From Adiantum capillus-veneris (taxonomy: Eukaryota > Streptophyta > Polypodiopsida > Polypodiales > Pteridaceae): 64,000 bases of DNA. The stretch is taken from positions 158,490,545 through 158,554,544 of the forward strand of contig CM043950.1 in NCBI GenBank assembly GCA_014529385.2, given 5' to 3'. Every line of letters begins with the position of its first letter. Position 1 is the stretch's first letter. The notes below the pieces were generated by a model. That model was not told the origin of the DNA. It was given only the letters and a program-made list of their open reading frames with translations, and searched no databases. Below are positions 46,661-59,064 of the stretch, piece after piece. The position numbers and the translations under genes are program-made.

Positions 46661-47114
46661 CTCTCTCTACTCTATAATCTCGTGTATGTAAATCTGTCTC
46701 TCTGCATTAAGTAATCTACTCAATTATCTATTTAGCTACATCTTATTTCCTAACAATACATACTGGTATACTATTAAAATATTCATAATTAATGTTTATG
46801 TCTATTTGCATCCTTTCAAATGTAGCCTCCTAACTTTTAGTCACGCAAACCATTTCTGTGTTATAGTTTTAATGCCAATTGTAAGTAGGTATCCCACACA
46901 TTCATGCCGATTTCTAACCGCTAACATCGTATGTACAACATATATCTGCTAGGTGTTTGTTTGTTCACAATGACTTCACATTCTCTCAAGAATTGTGAGC
47001 TTTAAATTCTAAAGACACAAGATATTCATACTTCTGGCACTTTATGGATTTTAATGAAGCACATGTTGGGCAACAATTTGCTAAGGGTACTCATCTCTAC
47101 ACCAAAATGTGATA
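46661..47114 (-). other. host flank of E2, inside the inverted interval
   Basis: No gene seen. Read on the minus strand it follows directly on the right-hand GTTGG duplication of E2, so it is the sequence that originally lay to the right of E2. Confidence 0.6.
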
Positions 47115-47119
47115 CCAAC

Positions 47120-47249
47120 TGCTAAAAACGGGAGCGTGGCTGCCTTGCAAAATACTCAAAATAACACGCTGCAATCCATGAAAAAGCACAAATCGACATA
47201 CCTGACACAACCCATAGCACGTATGCAATGCCGTACTCAAACAGAGAGG

Positions 47250-47333
<84 letters not shown>

Positions 47334-47672
47334 AATAGGGCTCGTGCAGATGCACCTCCTAGAGCGGAGTGCTACGCCGGCATGGCGAGAGAGAAGAGGG
47401 GAGAGGAGAGAAGAAGTACACAGACACTGGGTGCAATCTCCCCCTGTGCAAGAGTGAGTATTTCCCTCTTGCACATATTTAATTTATAGATTTCTTGAAT
47501 GCTCAAAGTGAGTACAAAATGGCCGACCGGACATAATTGGCCAAAGCTCATAAAGAGCACTTGAATAACCAAATATACATAAAATGTAACATCCTTCTGC
47601 ATAATCCATTATCTGCTGATGCTTTTGCCACCTGTCAGCTGCAATAGATAATAAAATATCAATTCTATAACA
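47120..47672 (-). repeat. E2 3' LTR
   Basis: 553 bp, longer than the 5' LTR (483 bp) mainly because of a (GA)n tract of about 80 bp (47253-47331). Otherwise very similar: CACCTCCTAGAGCGGAGTGC block, TATA-like ATTTATAG, same ends. Confidence 0.88.
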
Positions 47673-48576
47673 TACCTCTCCGTTGGAAAGCAACTGTCCT
47701 TAGTTGCGAAGATAGAAATCTGCAAATAATACTTGTAAAAAACAATGATTAGAAATCTGTATCAAATAGTAAAAAAATTTATAAAATTAGACAATATTTG
47801 CTTATGCCTGCCGTCATCCACATACTAGCTATTCTAGTGTCCCATACCACTAGAATAAGCAGCATATGTCATACCCTGATGAATCAGGATATCATTGGTC
47901 ACACTCATCATCAATCTCATAATGTGAAGTCTCATCACATACACACTGTTGTGATAAAATAATCATCGAATACCAAATCCCAATCCAATATCAATTCCAC
48001 AATATAAGTCCAAATCCAAATCACTTTCATTATGTACCCGGGTAACAAAATCATACCGGTTGTAGTGGTGTCCAGCCATTGTAGCATGATTTTGTGATTG
48101 GTGTTGCCTAGATCGGCGAATCTACACCAATAAGACGTGCTGCCTAAACTGGCAAATCTGCATTAATGCTGCCTAAATCGAGGAATTTGCATTGGATATT
48201 GTTTTAAAAGCGTGAATCTGTAGTTTGTTGTTGTGCTGCCTAAATCGACGAATCTGCACTAGATGAGCATTGACACACTGCCTAAATCGGCGAATCTGTG
48301 TGCATGTGACCAATGGACTAGACAAGACATAAATGAGAAAAAGTATATTTACTACGTTGTTGACATCACAATGTAGTATATCAAATCACTTACAAATTGT
48401 TGTTCACTATCCCAGAGCACAGTAGCTCGCCTGAGTAGCTGCATAGCTTACTGACAAATCATCCCAACAAAAATTTCTTTCAATACAATTAGAGGGCATG
48501 ACCTTAGCAATGCAAGAGGGTATCATAAAATCGGATAAAATATGGTTAGGATATTAGTATAAAAGCTGTAAAAATG
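47120..48576 (-). mobile_element. E2 3' segment, inverted relative to its 5' part
   Basis: Contains the E2 3' LTR and 0.9 kb of 3' interior in minus orientation. On the minus strand its outer edge is followed by GTTGG (+ CCAAC, 47115-47119), the duplicate of 28420-28424. Its inner edge AAATG/CATTT completes the duplication of the solo LTR. The ~23-mer motif array is at 48105-48300. Confidence 0.85.
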
Positions 48577-50201
48577 TGTCATAAAATCTAATATCTAACC
48601 AACCCAAATGATTTTCTCATATTAAATTGATCACTTAATGTGGGAGAATAAACGGGAACAAGTGTTAAGATATAGATATGTTCTTATAGATCTATCTCAA
48701 CACGGGGCCAATGGTAAAGGGGCCCAAAAGGGAGATGGTCTATCAAAGAGCAAGGCTAACCAATGGAGCATAAGACCTTAGGGTTAGCTTCATTGAAGAC
48801 CTCCAATAAATGTGTGTAAAAGTCCTTTGACCTTAGATAAGCTAGGGCTAAGCTAGGGCTGAGCTTGAGGTGGGAACCCGGCCCAAGCTCGAGGTGCTTG
48901 TCCTGCTTGAGGTGCTTGTCGTTCTTGAGGTGTTTGTCATGCTTGAGGTGCTTGATTAAGATGCTTGAGGTGCTTGACTGGCTCCATGCTTGAGGTGCTT
49001 GACTTGCTGCATGATTAAGGTACTTGAGGTGCCTTGAGAAGCTTGCCTGAGATGCTTGTGGGAACACCCCCTAGTTCAAGTGCTTTGTCATGCTTGGTGA
49101 GTAAGGTGCTTGATCACCTAAAGTCAAAAGCATTCCTACAAGAGGGGGGGCGAGCCCTTTTCCTAGGGGCTAGAGAGAGAACACCCACTCACACACACAA
49201 GGGAAGCCCCAACTTGAAGAGGCAGCGAGGACACATGTCAGGTCCCTACCCATGTTACCTTCATGTGTTGCTTAAAGCCTATTGGCTAGGCTTCAAAGGG
49301 GTCCAATGATAAATTACTTGAATTATCTAATTGATTTTGCATTTATCAAGTCCTCTCTCTCAAAGGGGAAAGGGGGACACTTGTCCCAAGGCTACCCATG
49401 TTGCTTGTGATTGGCTAGGCCTGGAGGGGTCCAATGAGCTTCAAGCATGAGCTACAAGGGGGGGTCGACCCAAGCTAGCTAGGGGCTTGCTTGAGAGGTA
49501 TACTCACCCACACACACTCACAAGCACTCTCATTGTGTACTATGCAAAGTGCAAGAGCTCCCTCTCCTTCTCCAAGCAAGTAGAGGTTGAGAGCCTACAC
49601 CAACACTCTTGGCTATGGAGTGCAAATCCAACCAAGAGCCATGCCTCAATTGTTAAGCTTGCCATCTCCTTCTTCTTCATTACTATGCTATTATGTATGC
49701 TAGCAACAAGAGTATGATAAGTGAGGAACTAATTCTTTCTCCTACGAAATGTTTCTTCTTCCTCTTCCCTACCCTCATTCCCTGCTAGCTCTCTCCACCT
49801 TCGAAGGTGTTTGAGGTCTTGGGACTGAGGCTTGGGATAGTTAAAGCTTTCTTCAAGTTTATGTTATGTTTGTGATGCATGAAGCCTTCCATCTTCATGG
49901 CATCACCTAGGTCACAAGGAACACAAAGAATGTATTGTAACAAGTCTCTCTTAATGGGAGAAATCATAATACAAATTCCTATTGGAGGGGGGACCGGCTC
50001 CACATAAATCCGGTCCTCAACTGTTGTCATGTTCTCTAAACTCTCTCTCTTGCAAAAGTATTGTCTATGCCAAGTTAACTAGTTGCTATGATTATGTTGC
50101 TATCTTCAATTATGTCAACCCGCTATGCTCACAAAATCATTTCTTGAAAGTACTCTCATTAAATTCCGCTACTCTCACATATTAAGGCAAATTCCATTAC
50201 A
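48577..50201 (+). repeat. G2 5' LTR
   Basis: 1625 bp, starts TGTCATAAAATCTAATATC, ends AAATTCCATTACA. Nearly identical to the inverted copy 45033-46660, with a few small differences around the CTTGAGGTGCTTG repeats. Confidence 0.92.
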
Positions 50202-50202
50202 T

Positions 50203-50214
50203 TGGTATCAGAGC
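50203..50214 (+). promoter_or_regulatory. G2 primer-binding site
   Basis: TGGTATCAGAGC one base after the LTR. Confidence 0.9.
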
Positions 50215-50616
50215 ATTTGGTTTCTCTTTTCTTGCTTAAGAAGAGAGGTCCTTAAGTAGCCTATAAATGGTTGATGTTGTTAATTATAATAGAGTAAGTG
50301 GAGCTGGGATTTAATATCGGTTTTGTTAAGCCCACTATGTGGGGGATGGTGCACACCTCGGGAGCTTTGGACTTAATAATGGAGTCTTTTTAGACTTGCC
50401 TACGGCTTTACCATTATTGATCCACAAGAAGTCCGAAAGGAGCTAGCCCTTGGCAACTCTGCTATGTTAGACCTACTCCTCTACTCTCTATAATTAACCA
50501 CTTTGAGCCGTGGGTGTAGATACTTAAGAGCCAATTTTCAAAGGCTAAGAGGAGTGGCAACTAAGGTTTTGAATTGCCAAAGCATACACTAAGTACATAC
50601 ATAAAATTTTGTTAAC

Positions 50617-52566
50617 ATGGCTGACAATAATCAAGAGAGTAGAATGAACATTGATAGCTTTGATTTTGCACATGAAGGTGCTAATGATGATGCTCCCATG
50701 TTTGTGAATTATCTTGTGACTAGGTTGCAACAAGCTATGGGAAACCCTACTTTGCAAGCCGAAGTTACTCAAAAACTTCGTGCCTATGGAATTTCCCTTC
50801 CTCTCCAAGAGGAGAGAGAGCTTAGGAGGCCTCTTGAAGAGACCCCCAACAGAAGACTCTCTCCCATTCGAGAAGAGGAATCCAAAGAGAAAGAAAGAAA
50901 TGAAAGTCTAAGTTCTTTTGAAGATGTGGCTCCACGAAGAAGGCGGTCTAGACGATCGCCTACTCCTCCCAAGAGGAAACGAGCAACCCATAGTCCTTCT
51001 CCTCATCACTCTGAAAGGCAAGAGAGGAAACAAAGGAAGAAAAGGGCTAGGAAGAGGTCACCCTCTTCTCCTTCTTCTTCACCTTCCTCCTCTTCCGATG
51101 AAAGTTATGGCTATTCTCCTAGAGAATACAAGAGGGGAGGACATCGCAAATCATTTCTTGCATGGCGAAGGTCACAAAAGATAAAGAAGTTCAAGGAGGG
51201 AGGAAAGAGTATCTCTTTTCTCACCTATGATGGCACCTTTGGTGCTACTGACAAAGTGTTGGCCTTCATCCAGCAATTTGATGCGGCCTTTGGGGACGAG
51301 GGCTTCACAGAGTCCTCCAAGCTACGTCATGTAGCTATGAACTTCCAAAAATCAGCTCGTCAATGGTGGGCTAGCCTTCGTGGCAATGGAGAAGCCCCAA
51401 AGACATGGAAAACTCTACGAGTTTCCATCATGAAGCAATTTCTGCCAAGCGATACTAAAGATAAAGTTCTTACCAAATGGCGCGGCTTGAAGCTTCTCTC
51501 TCATGAGTCTATCGACAAGTATGTAGAAAAGTTTTGGGATTTACATCTCAAAGCTACTGTCTTTCAAAAGATAGACTTTGCCGAGCAAAGACAGCAATTC
51601 TGTGCGGGATTACCTGAAGAGATGGCCGAATATATCAACTCTCAACGGCGTGGTACTATTACCGAAGTAATCCACCACACCATGGTTGCTTCACGCATCA
51701 ATTTCCATCAAGGGGCTAGACGTAATGTCAAGCCCATGGAAAACAAAGATAAAAATGATGCAAAGGGGAAATCCAATGCTCAAAATAATTCCCAAGGCAC
51801 TTCCAACAGCAACAACAACAACAACAATCGGTCCAAGGAGAAGGGAGTTTACAAAGGTAAAAACAAACTCTCTCCTGAAGAGCTTGAAGCTTTTCGCAAG
51901 GACCATAAGTGTTTCAAGTGTGGAGAGCAAGGACATGGCTATCGTTCTTGCCCCAAGAAGAATACTCGCAATGAGACTCCTAGAGCTTCCACCATCGAAG
52001 CTCCAAAAGAGGATGCTCATTGCAAAGGATCATCACTCTCCTATGCTTGGGGAAAGGTAAGAGAGCATGATGCCTTCATCTTGTTTGACCCTGGCTCTAC
52101 TCTTAACTTCATATCAATAGAGTTGGCCACCAAGTTGGGCATTCAAGCTTTTGAGATGGGAGATATAGTAGTCGCTGATGCAGCTTTCAAGGGACAACAA
52201 GCCTCCGTTACTCCCTTCATTCGGAAGTTGAGGCTTCATGTCCAAAGCTATGTCGACAAAGAAGACTTCTTCATCTCTCCTCTCCAACATCAGGATGTTA
52301 TCCTAGGGGCACCATGGTTTGATCGCATGGCTGCCAACATGAAGTTCCCTGAAAGGAGAATTTACTTCACTTACAGGGGAAAGAACATGTATATAGATGC
52401 TAGTGAGCGTGGTCGCACTATTCCACTTGTAAATCCTCTTTCTTTTGATAAATCAATGAAGAGCTCAGTTTTTGCGTACGACCTATCTCCAAATTTAAAC
52501 TCTGGCACTCTTGGTAGCATTAAGGTGGCTTGCCGCTCATTGAAACCTGACATGCCAAAACTCTAA
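50617..52566 (+). CDS. G2 gag-protease polyprotein
   Basis: The 649-codon frame is intact. N-terminal MADNNQESRMNIDSFDFAHE; a long Ser/Arg/Lys-rich segment (about 95-190); the gag core (about 205-380: FLTYDGTFGATDKVLAFIQQ, QWWASLRGNGEAPKTWKTL, AGLPEEMAEYINSQRRGTI). An Asn/Ser run precedes a zinc knuckle CFKCGEQGHGYRSC (about 430-445). The protease follows: AFILFDPGSTLNFIS (about 490-505), where DPGS replaces the usual D-S/T-G as in many plant gypsy copies, and HQDVILGAPWFDRM. The start is shared with the G1 gag. Gag would form particles and the protease would cleave the polyprotein; no downstream pol is present. Confidence 0.92.
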   Translation: MADNNQESRMNIDSFDFAHEGANDDAPMFVNYLVTRLQQAMGNPTLQAEVTQKLRAYGISLPLQEERELRRPLEETPNRRLSPIREEESKEKERNESLSSFEDVAPRRRRSRRSPTPPKRKRATHSPSPHHSERQERKQRKKRARKRSPSSPSSSPSSSSDESYGYSPREYKRGGHRKSFLAWRRSQKIKKFKEGGKSISFLTYDGTFGATDKVLAFIQQFDAAFGDEGFTESSKLRHVAMNFQKSARQWWASLRGNGEAPKTWKTLRVSIMKQFLPSDTKDKVLTKWRGLKLLSHESIDKYVEKFWDLHLKATVFQKIDFAEQRQQFCAGLPEEMAEYINSQRRGTITEVIHHTMVASRINFHQGARRNVKPMENKDKNDAKGKSNAQNNSQGTSNSNNNNNNRSKEKGVYKGKNKLSPEELEAFRKDHKCFKCGEQGHGYRSCPKKNTRNETPRASTIEAPKEDAHCKGSSLSYAWGKVREHDAFILFDPGSTLNFISIELATKLGIQAFEMGDIVVADAAFKGQQASVTPFIRKLRLHVQSYVDKEDFFISPLQHQDVILGAPWFDRMAANMKFPERRIYFTYRGKNMYIDASERGRTIPLVNPLSFDKSMKSSVFAYDLSPNLNSGTLGSIKVACRSLKPDMPKL

Positions 52567-52620
52567 CACCCTCTCTACAAATCATAGTGGACATCAATAG
52601 TGAGACTAAGTTGATGAAGA

Positions 52621-54178
52621 AGCTACCATGAACACCCCAATAGAAGGCCTTGGACTACTAGATACACCTCAGTGTTGCTCTCCTCAACTTTGTACCTGAA
52701 AGTAATGCCATCTTGAGCATCGGTTGCCTTTGTAGAAACTTTAAACTGTAGACTATACTGCGTCCAATAATCCCCATTCGTGAACTGTGAACACATCACG
52801 TCCAAAATATAAAACTCCAAGATAATGAACTGTTGGAACACGTCCTATCCATAATCTGACCAACAACAATGAATTGGCATACCCATCCATAGCGTTTTAG
52901 ACGTCTGATTGGTTCCCTGCGAGATGCATGTGCATTGAACTCTGACCTACGGGTCCAAACACCAATAACTTGAACTCCAACACAAGGGTCCAAATAAATT
53001 AGTTGACGATCCATTATCCATAGATTCTGGTTGTCTTTGGTTGATGTCGTTGCGGGTGCTCGCACAAGGGGAGGCCATTTTGAAGTTGCAAGAACTGGTA
53101 ATTGGGTACCTTCTTGCACTCCAAAAAATGGACATACAAACCAAGACATAAAAGATCCAAGGTGGTTCATTTCCTCCGCAAAGGGAACTCCACATGCAAT
53201 GGGCTCCGCACAATCTGCTATCCCTCTTTGAAATCCAAAACTTTGTCACCGATAGCGGCTTCGCATGTTTGCCTCGTGTTAGGCCTTGAACAAAGCCAAA
53301 GCTCCACAACAAACTATGCATAACAAGGGCTAAGAGTTCCATCCAAGGTACACAAAATCCCGCTCCACGACTTATGCCAAACTGCTCCACAATCCGCCTT
53401 TTCAACTTCAGTTTCCCGCCTCTTCATCTTCCAAGCCGCATTGATTTTGTGTGGGAGCCCTCAAACAAATCAATGCTCCACACAATCCCACTCCCAAAAC
53501 TTCTCCAATCCTCCTTCTGAACCGCTCCAAAATCTCTAAGGACAATGCTCTCCTCAAGTCCTCAATTGGCACGAAGCTGCTACAAGACTAGACTGCTACA
53601 CTCCTCCGCTCCAAACTGTCACCAAGCTAGGCCACTAGCCTAGCGTTTCATACGCTGGCCTAGTATGGGCTTGCTACCTTGGTGCAACATTTCAAAACAT
53701 TGTGGCAGGAGAGGGAAGGTGGCACCACACAGGGTAGCCTTTGCGGAGGGCATCTCAAAATGCAAGGGAAAGGGGGGGGGGGGGGGGGGGGGGGAGCTGA
53801 CTGTCGACTGGAGATGGAGGGGGGGGGCAACACTGACTGCATTTTAAAATGCACAACGGGTGCAGGGGTTAAGGAAGAGGGCCTCCTTTGGCCAACATTT
53901 CAACACACAGGGGCTGGGAGAGCCGTCGCCAAGGGGTTGCTCACTTGTGGACAACGGTGTTTTGAAATGCGCAGTAGTGCAGAGAGGGCTTTGGCAACAA
54001 GCATTTTACAACACACAGGAGCAGAGAGGGGGGTCTAGCACCACTGCATAACAACGTTTCAAAATGCAAGGAGATGAGGGGAATGGTGAGGTGCCGACAA
54101 CAAGATCTAATCTTCTGCTTCTCCTCTTCAAGGCTGTTCCTGCCCACTAAGGGCTTCTTCATGCACGAGCTACACCAG
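52621..54178. other. unassigned stretch, possibly interior of the L element
   Basis: On the minus strand an exon-like island (about 52680-52795) begins after GTTCACAG and reads FTNGDYWTQYSLQFKVSTKA, then DGITFRYKVEESNTE before GTGTAT. I cannot name it. 53640-54070 repeats phrases such as CA(A/T)CATTTCAAAAC and CACACAGG with G tracts at 53772-53794 and 53820-53827. No complete gene is supportable. Confidence 0.35.
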
Positions 54179-54190
54179 GCTCTCATACCA

Positions 54191-54584
<394 letters not shown>

Positions 54585-55420
54585 TGTCCACCTATTTGTG
54601 GATCAAAAATAGATTAGAGCACCTGTGAAAAATAAAGTGTCCTCGCTTCCCAAGGCTCAGAGTGCCTATAATGTGTTGGTCTACAAAGTAGATTGGTTTT
54701 CCCCACTCGATAGAATTTGGAAGAAAAACTGGTTAGAAGAATGCTAGCAAAAGAATGCTACTACCATCTGGGAGATTAAAGTGCCTAAATACATAAAGGT
54801 ATTCATCTGGAAGGTGTTATGGGGAGCCTTGCCTACTTGGGTTAACATACACACTAGAGGGGTCGACTCTGACACTTGCTCTTGCTGTAGGTCAGCTTTG
54901 GAAAACCATCTTCATCTGTTTGTCAAGTGTCCTACTTCGTGGGGACTAGCCGCTAGGTTTCCAAGTGGGTAAAAAGGATTTGGAAGATCATCTTCTTTAC
55001 GGATGACTTGATCTTGGGAAGGCATTGTATCCAAAGCCAGACCGTTTTGGTGTGCACACAAATTACCAAACTTTGCTACTTGAACTAGGTTTGGAAGTCT
55101 AGGAACCTGCGAGTCTTTGAGGGCAAAGTGGATGTAGCTCTTTTTTATGATATTGTGAGTCTAAGCACTGAGTTCATACATGTTGTAGGAGCAAGAAGAG
55201 GGGCATTTGACAAAGATGAAGGATGGGTGTATGCATTGATTTGCTTAGAACACTCAAGAGGGTAGGAGTAACATCTCTGGTTGGTATCCTCTTTCTCTAT
55301 GTACAAGTCTCGGCTAGAACCCTAACCCCTTTAAAGACACCTGTAGTGCTTGAGGACAATTGTATTCTTGTTGAGCTAATATAAATTCTCCTGACTCACA
55401 ATTGTAAGTATGACAAAAAA
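54585..55420 (+). mobile_element. LINE 3' fragment with zinc-binding domain, copy 1
   Basis: The frame near 54781-54970 reads VPKYIKVFIWKVLWGALPTW, RGVDSDTCSCC and ENHLHLFVKCPTSW. This is the C-X-C...H...C zinc-binding domain found after reverse transcriptase in plant L1 LINEs. Further down come FGSLRT-like traces and an A-rich end (about 55418). The 5' part of the LINE is missing; an L-family LTR abuts it at 54584. Confidence 0.7.
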
Positions 55421-55556
55421 AACAAACATATGATTTGGCTTGTTCACACATTAACAGAATTCGTTAACAAAGATGATTCACATAAAGAGTTTGGGAGGTG
55501 TAATTTTCATCTATATCGTCTATAATAAGGTTTGTAACCCCCTCAAGAACAAGTTA

Positions 55557-55751
55557 TTACAATCTAACTTGTGTATTGAAAGCTTTATCTTGAATTGATA
55601 CCATATTCTTATCAAATACCACCACCATGGCAATTCTACAAGGCTTATACACTAACAAGATTTGGTAAGCAAGACAAGGTACATAAAGAACATGCAAGAT
55701 GTAAATTCTCCATTTTTCATCTAGAATAGGATCCATAGCCAAGGATTTCAT
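55557..55751 (-). pseudogene. copia pol fragment (protease end)
   Basis: The minus frame contains ILHVLYVPCLAYQILLVYKP and a following VVFDKNMVSIQDK, which match the D(A/V)LYVPGLxxNLLSV segment and pre-integrase strand of copia polyproteins. No other domain of that element is visible between 55421 and 55921. Confidence 0.55.
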
Positions 55752-55921
55752 TCATGTCTTCACGTGAAGTGGTAATAACTCATGTTATTAATACCCCATG
55801 GGAGTGTTAATAACATCAAGTTCACATTGACCTACTAAAATCGGGAGTTCTTGTTAGTTTGCTAGGATATTTGATTTGCCAAGATATTTGATTTTCCAGA
55901 TGGGCCCCCTTAAAAGGCCTG

Positions 55922-56398
55922 TGCTACAGACGGGAGCATGACTGCCCTGCATAATACCCAAGATGACACAATATCTAGCATAAACTGACAGATCTGCATA
56001 CCTGGAAATTCCCATAGCACATAAACTGCAACGTATGCGAACAGAGAGAGACTAAGAGCAAGATAGAGAAAAAGAGCACGTGTAGGCGCACCTCCTAGAG
56101 TGGAGTGCTACGCCAGCACGATGAGAGAGAAGAGAGGAGAGGAGAGAAGAATACACAGACACTGGGTGCAATCTCCCCCCGTGCAAGAGTGACAATTTCC
56201 CTCTTGCACGTATTTCATTTATAGATTTCTTGAATGGTAAAAAATGAGTGCAAACTAGCCGGCGAGACATAAATGGCCAAAGCTCCTAAAGAGCACTTGA
56301 ATACATAAAATATAATATCCTTTTTGCAATAGCCTAGCTCGGTCAAGCCTTTTCCACCTGTCAGCTGCAATAAATAGTAAAATATCAATTCCATAACA
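55922..56398 (-). repeat. E3 3' LTR
   Basis: TGTTATGGAATTG...GTCTGTAGCA on the minus strand. No primer-binding site outside the end, consistent with 3' position. A purine-rich GGAGAGGTA adjoins its start. Confidence 0.88.
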
Positions 56399-56834
56399 TA
56401 CCTCTCCGTTGGAAAGCAACTGTCCTCAGTTGCGAAGATTAAAAAACTGCAAATAATACTTGTCCAAAACAATGATTAGAAATCTATATCAAATAGTAAA
56501 AGAAAAATACATAAAATTAGACACATTGGTTATGCCTTCCCTCATCCATATACTACCTATTCTAGTGTCCCATACCACTAGAATAAGCAATATGTGGCAT
56601 ACCCTGATGAATCAGGATATCATTGGTCACACTCATCATCAATCTCATATCGTCAAGTCTCTTGACATAAACACTGCCGTGATAAAATAATCATCAGATA
56701 CCAAATCCCAATCTAATTCCAATTCCACAATATAAGTCCAAATCCAAATCACTTTCATTATGTACCTGGGTAACAAAATCATACCAGTTACAGTGGTGGC
56801 GAGCCCACTGCAGCATGATTTTGTGATCGGTGTT

Positions 56835-57000
56835 GCCTCATCGGGTGAGTCTACACCAATAAAACGTGCTGCCTAAATCGGCAAATCTCCATTGGATATT
56901 GTTTAAAAATCATAGATCTAAATTTTATTAATGTGCTGCCTGAATCGGCAGATCTGCACCAAGATGAGTATCTACACACTGCCTAGATCAACGAATCTGT
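56835..57000 (-). repeat. E3 copy of the GCCTAAATCGG motif array
   Basis: About four variants of the ~23-mer described for E1, at the same distance from the 3' LTR. Confidence 0.7.
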
Positions 57001-58349
57001 GTGTGCATGACCAATGGACTAGGCAAGACATAAAGGAAAAAAAATATTTACTATGTTGTTGACAACACAATGCAGTATATCAAAGCACTTACAAATTATT
57101 GTGAACTATCCCAGAGCACTGTAGCTCACATGAATAGCTGCATAGCTTATAGATAAATCTTCTTTCAATACAATTAGAGGGCATGACCTTAGCAGTGGTT
57201 GAGTATTATGCTTAGAACATAATGCAAAGAATTGAGATATGAAAAGAGGAGTGACGTATGCGAGGTACATACCAGGAGGGTTTGGAATGGGTGTCCTTGA
57301 GTATGCGTGTCGAGAGAGCCGTGTTGTCTCTTTGGTATCAAGAAACACAGCTAGGAGTTTGGCACAATTTTGTATGACAGAGGTAGTATAGTCAACCACT
57401 AAGGAATAAGGTTTAATGAGTATAGATATTTGGTTGATAACAAGGGAGAAGGGTAGCATAAAAGTGGATAAAATATGATTAGGAGATTAGTACTAAAGCT
57501 GTAAAAACGAGTTTGCAAAATAAAGTAAAGAGATGACTTATCTGACATCCTCGCATTATGGTCTGCATAGGTTTTTGTGAATCCTTAAATGAGTTAGAGA
57601 ATGTAACAAAAACAAATGAAGATCATGATAAAAATCATTTGATTCAAGTCAAGTAAGACATATACTTTAATTTCCTTAAAATTGTGGTAAACCAAATAAA
57701 GGTAACGGGGTTGAGTAGTGCTACTGTACAACAACTAGTAAAATATTCAAAATTTTATAAGTGCAACCAATTTTAAGTCACCAATTAAGAATGCATGACA
57801 TTTGATAACGTCAAGCGATACAAGGAATTGCAAAAAGAGCATGAAATATAGCCTAACCGGAATTAGATGAAGTTGCAAAAAGTGGTCACCGAGCAAGCTG
57901 GCAGTAGGAGTATGAGCATAGAACATTTTGTACCAGCTTGTGCTAATCAAAACATTAACCAACTAAAAATAAAATGCTAACAACATTGCTAGGTATCGCA
58001 AAGAATTTAAAATATTGTGCTACGTACCGAAAAAAGATCATGCAAATCATGCCATAAAAATCCACAGATTATAAGTAAAATAAAATCTCTGCAAATAGTG
58101 TGATGGAATCCATTGAAGATATTAGAGTTATATAAACCTAAGTCTTACGATCACTTTATGAATCTTGATTGTGGTTGTCTCCAGCATATTATTTCATAGT
58201 TGTGTTCCAAATTCTTTCTGCCTTAATTAGTGTTGTTACCCATCGCAAATTTGTACCATTCTTCAATATCTAGTCACATTGTAATCGTCGATGGGGCATA
58301 TCGTCAATGTAATTCGGGGGGGGGGGCTCTGTTGTGGAGGTGTCAGATG

Positions 58350-58970
58350 CAGCAGACGAGCGGGAAAGAGCAAGAAATGAAATGAAATAGGATGTACATT
58401 AAACGCCTTCAAAGGACAAAATTATATTGTGAATCAAAAATTGATGCAATCAGTGTGAATCTAATCCAAGGTGATATGTGTACTAAAAATAAAATGAAAG
58501 ACTAAAATTAAAACCCTAAAAGCATCATTCTAAAAATCATCAACATCATTGTCGATTCTCGTGGTTGCTCGAAAGCAGGCGTTTATCTGAGAAAGCTTCC
58601 TCAATGTTCGCCGAAGAGCTTCCTCAATGTCCGTCGTGATAATAAATCATAGTCGTAGGCCGACGAGAGATAAAGAAATGAAATGAAATGTCGTATTAAA
58701 CGTCTTCAAAAGGCCAAAATTAAAGATAGGCCAAATTGATACAATCCATGTAAATTTAACAATCTAATCCAATGCCTGGGTACATATGAAAATGAAGTAA
58801 AGGAAATCAAAAAAAATAAAGAAGAGGTGTCATCAGCATTGTCAATACCCACCTCTGTAAGTAGGCGTACTGGGAAAAGAGAGCGAAATGAAATGAAATG
58901 TTAAATTACTTGTCTTCAAGAAAGCCTATTAGATCATATTGATACAATCTTTAATGATCTAATTCAATAC
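58350..58970 (-). repeat. E3 internal tandem units
   Basis: GAAATGAAATGAAAT recurs at about 58370, 58673 and 58885, each followed by ATTAAACG(C/T)CTTCAAAAGG-like text and a CTAATCCAA(T/G)(A/G) phrase. Period is irregular (about 210-305 bp). E2 has a single corresponding unit near 44090-44260. Confidence 0.6.
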
Positions 58971-59064
58971 CTAGGTATGCCCTCTACACATGGAGCAAAG
59001 CGCAACCACACTTTATTTTGAATGACAAGGTCTTCGTTTGTAGCTGTCCGAAATTACATCAGTG

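Larger units (their letters stand above)
48577..52620 (+). mobile_element. G2: Ty3/gypsy element, 5' part with intact gag-protease
   Basis: 5' LTR, primer-binding site and a long gag-protease ORF of the G1 family in + orientation. RT, RNase H and integrase are absent: after the ORF ends at 52566 the sequence soon becomes unrelated (near 52620). The 3' end is therefore truncated or rearranged. Confidence 0.85.
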
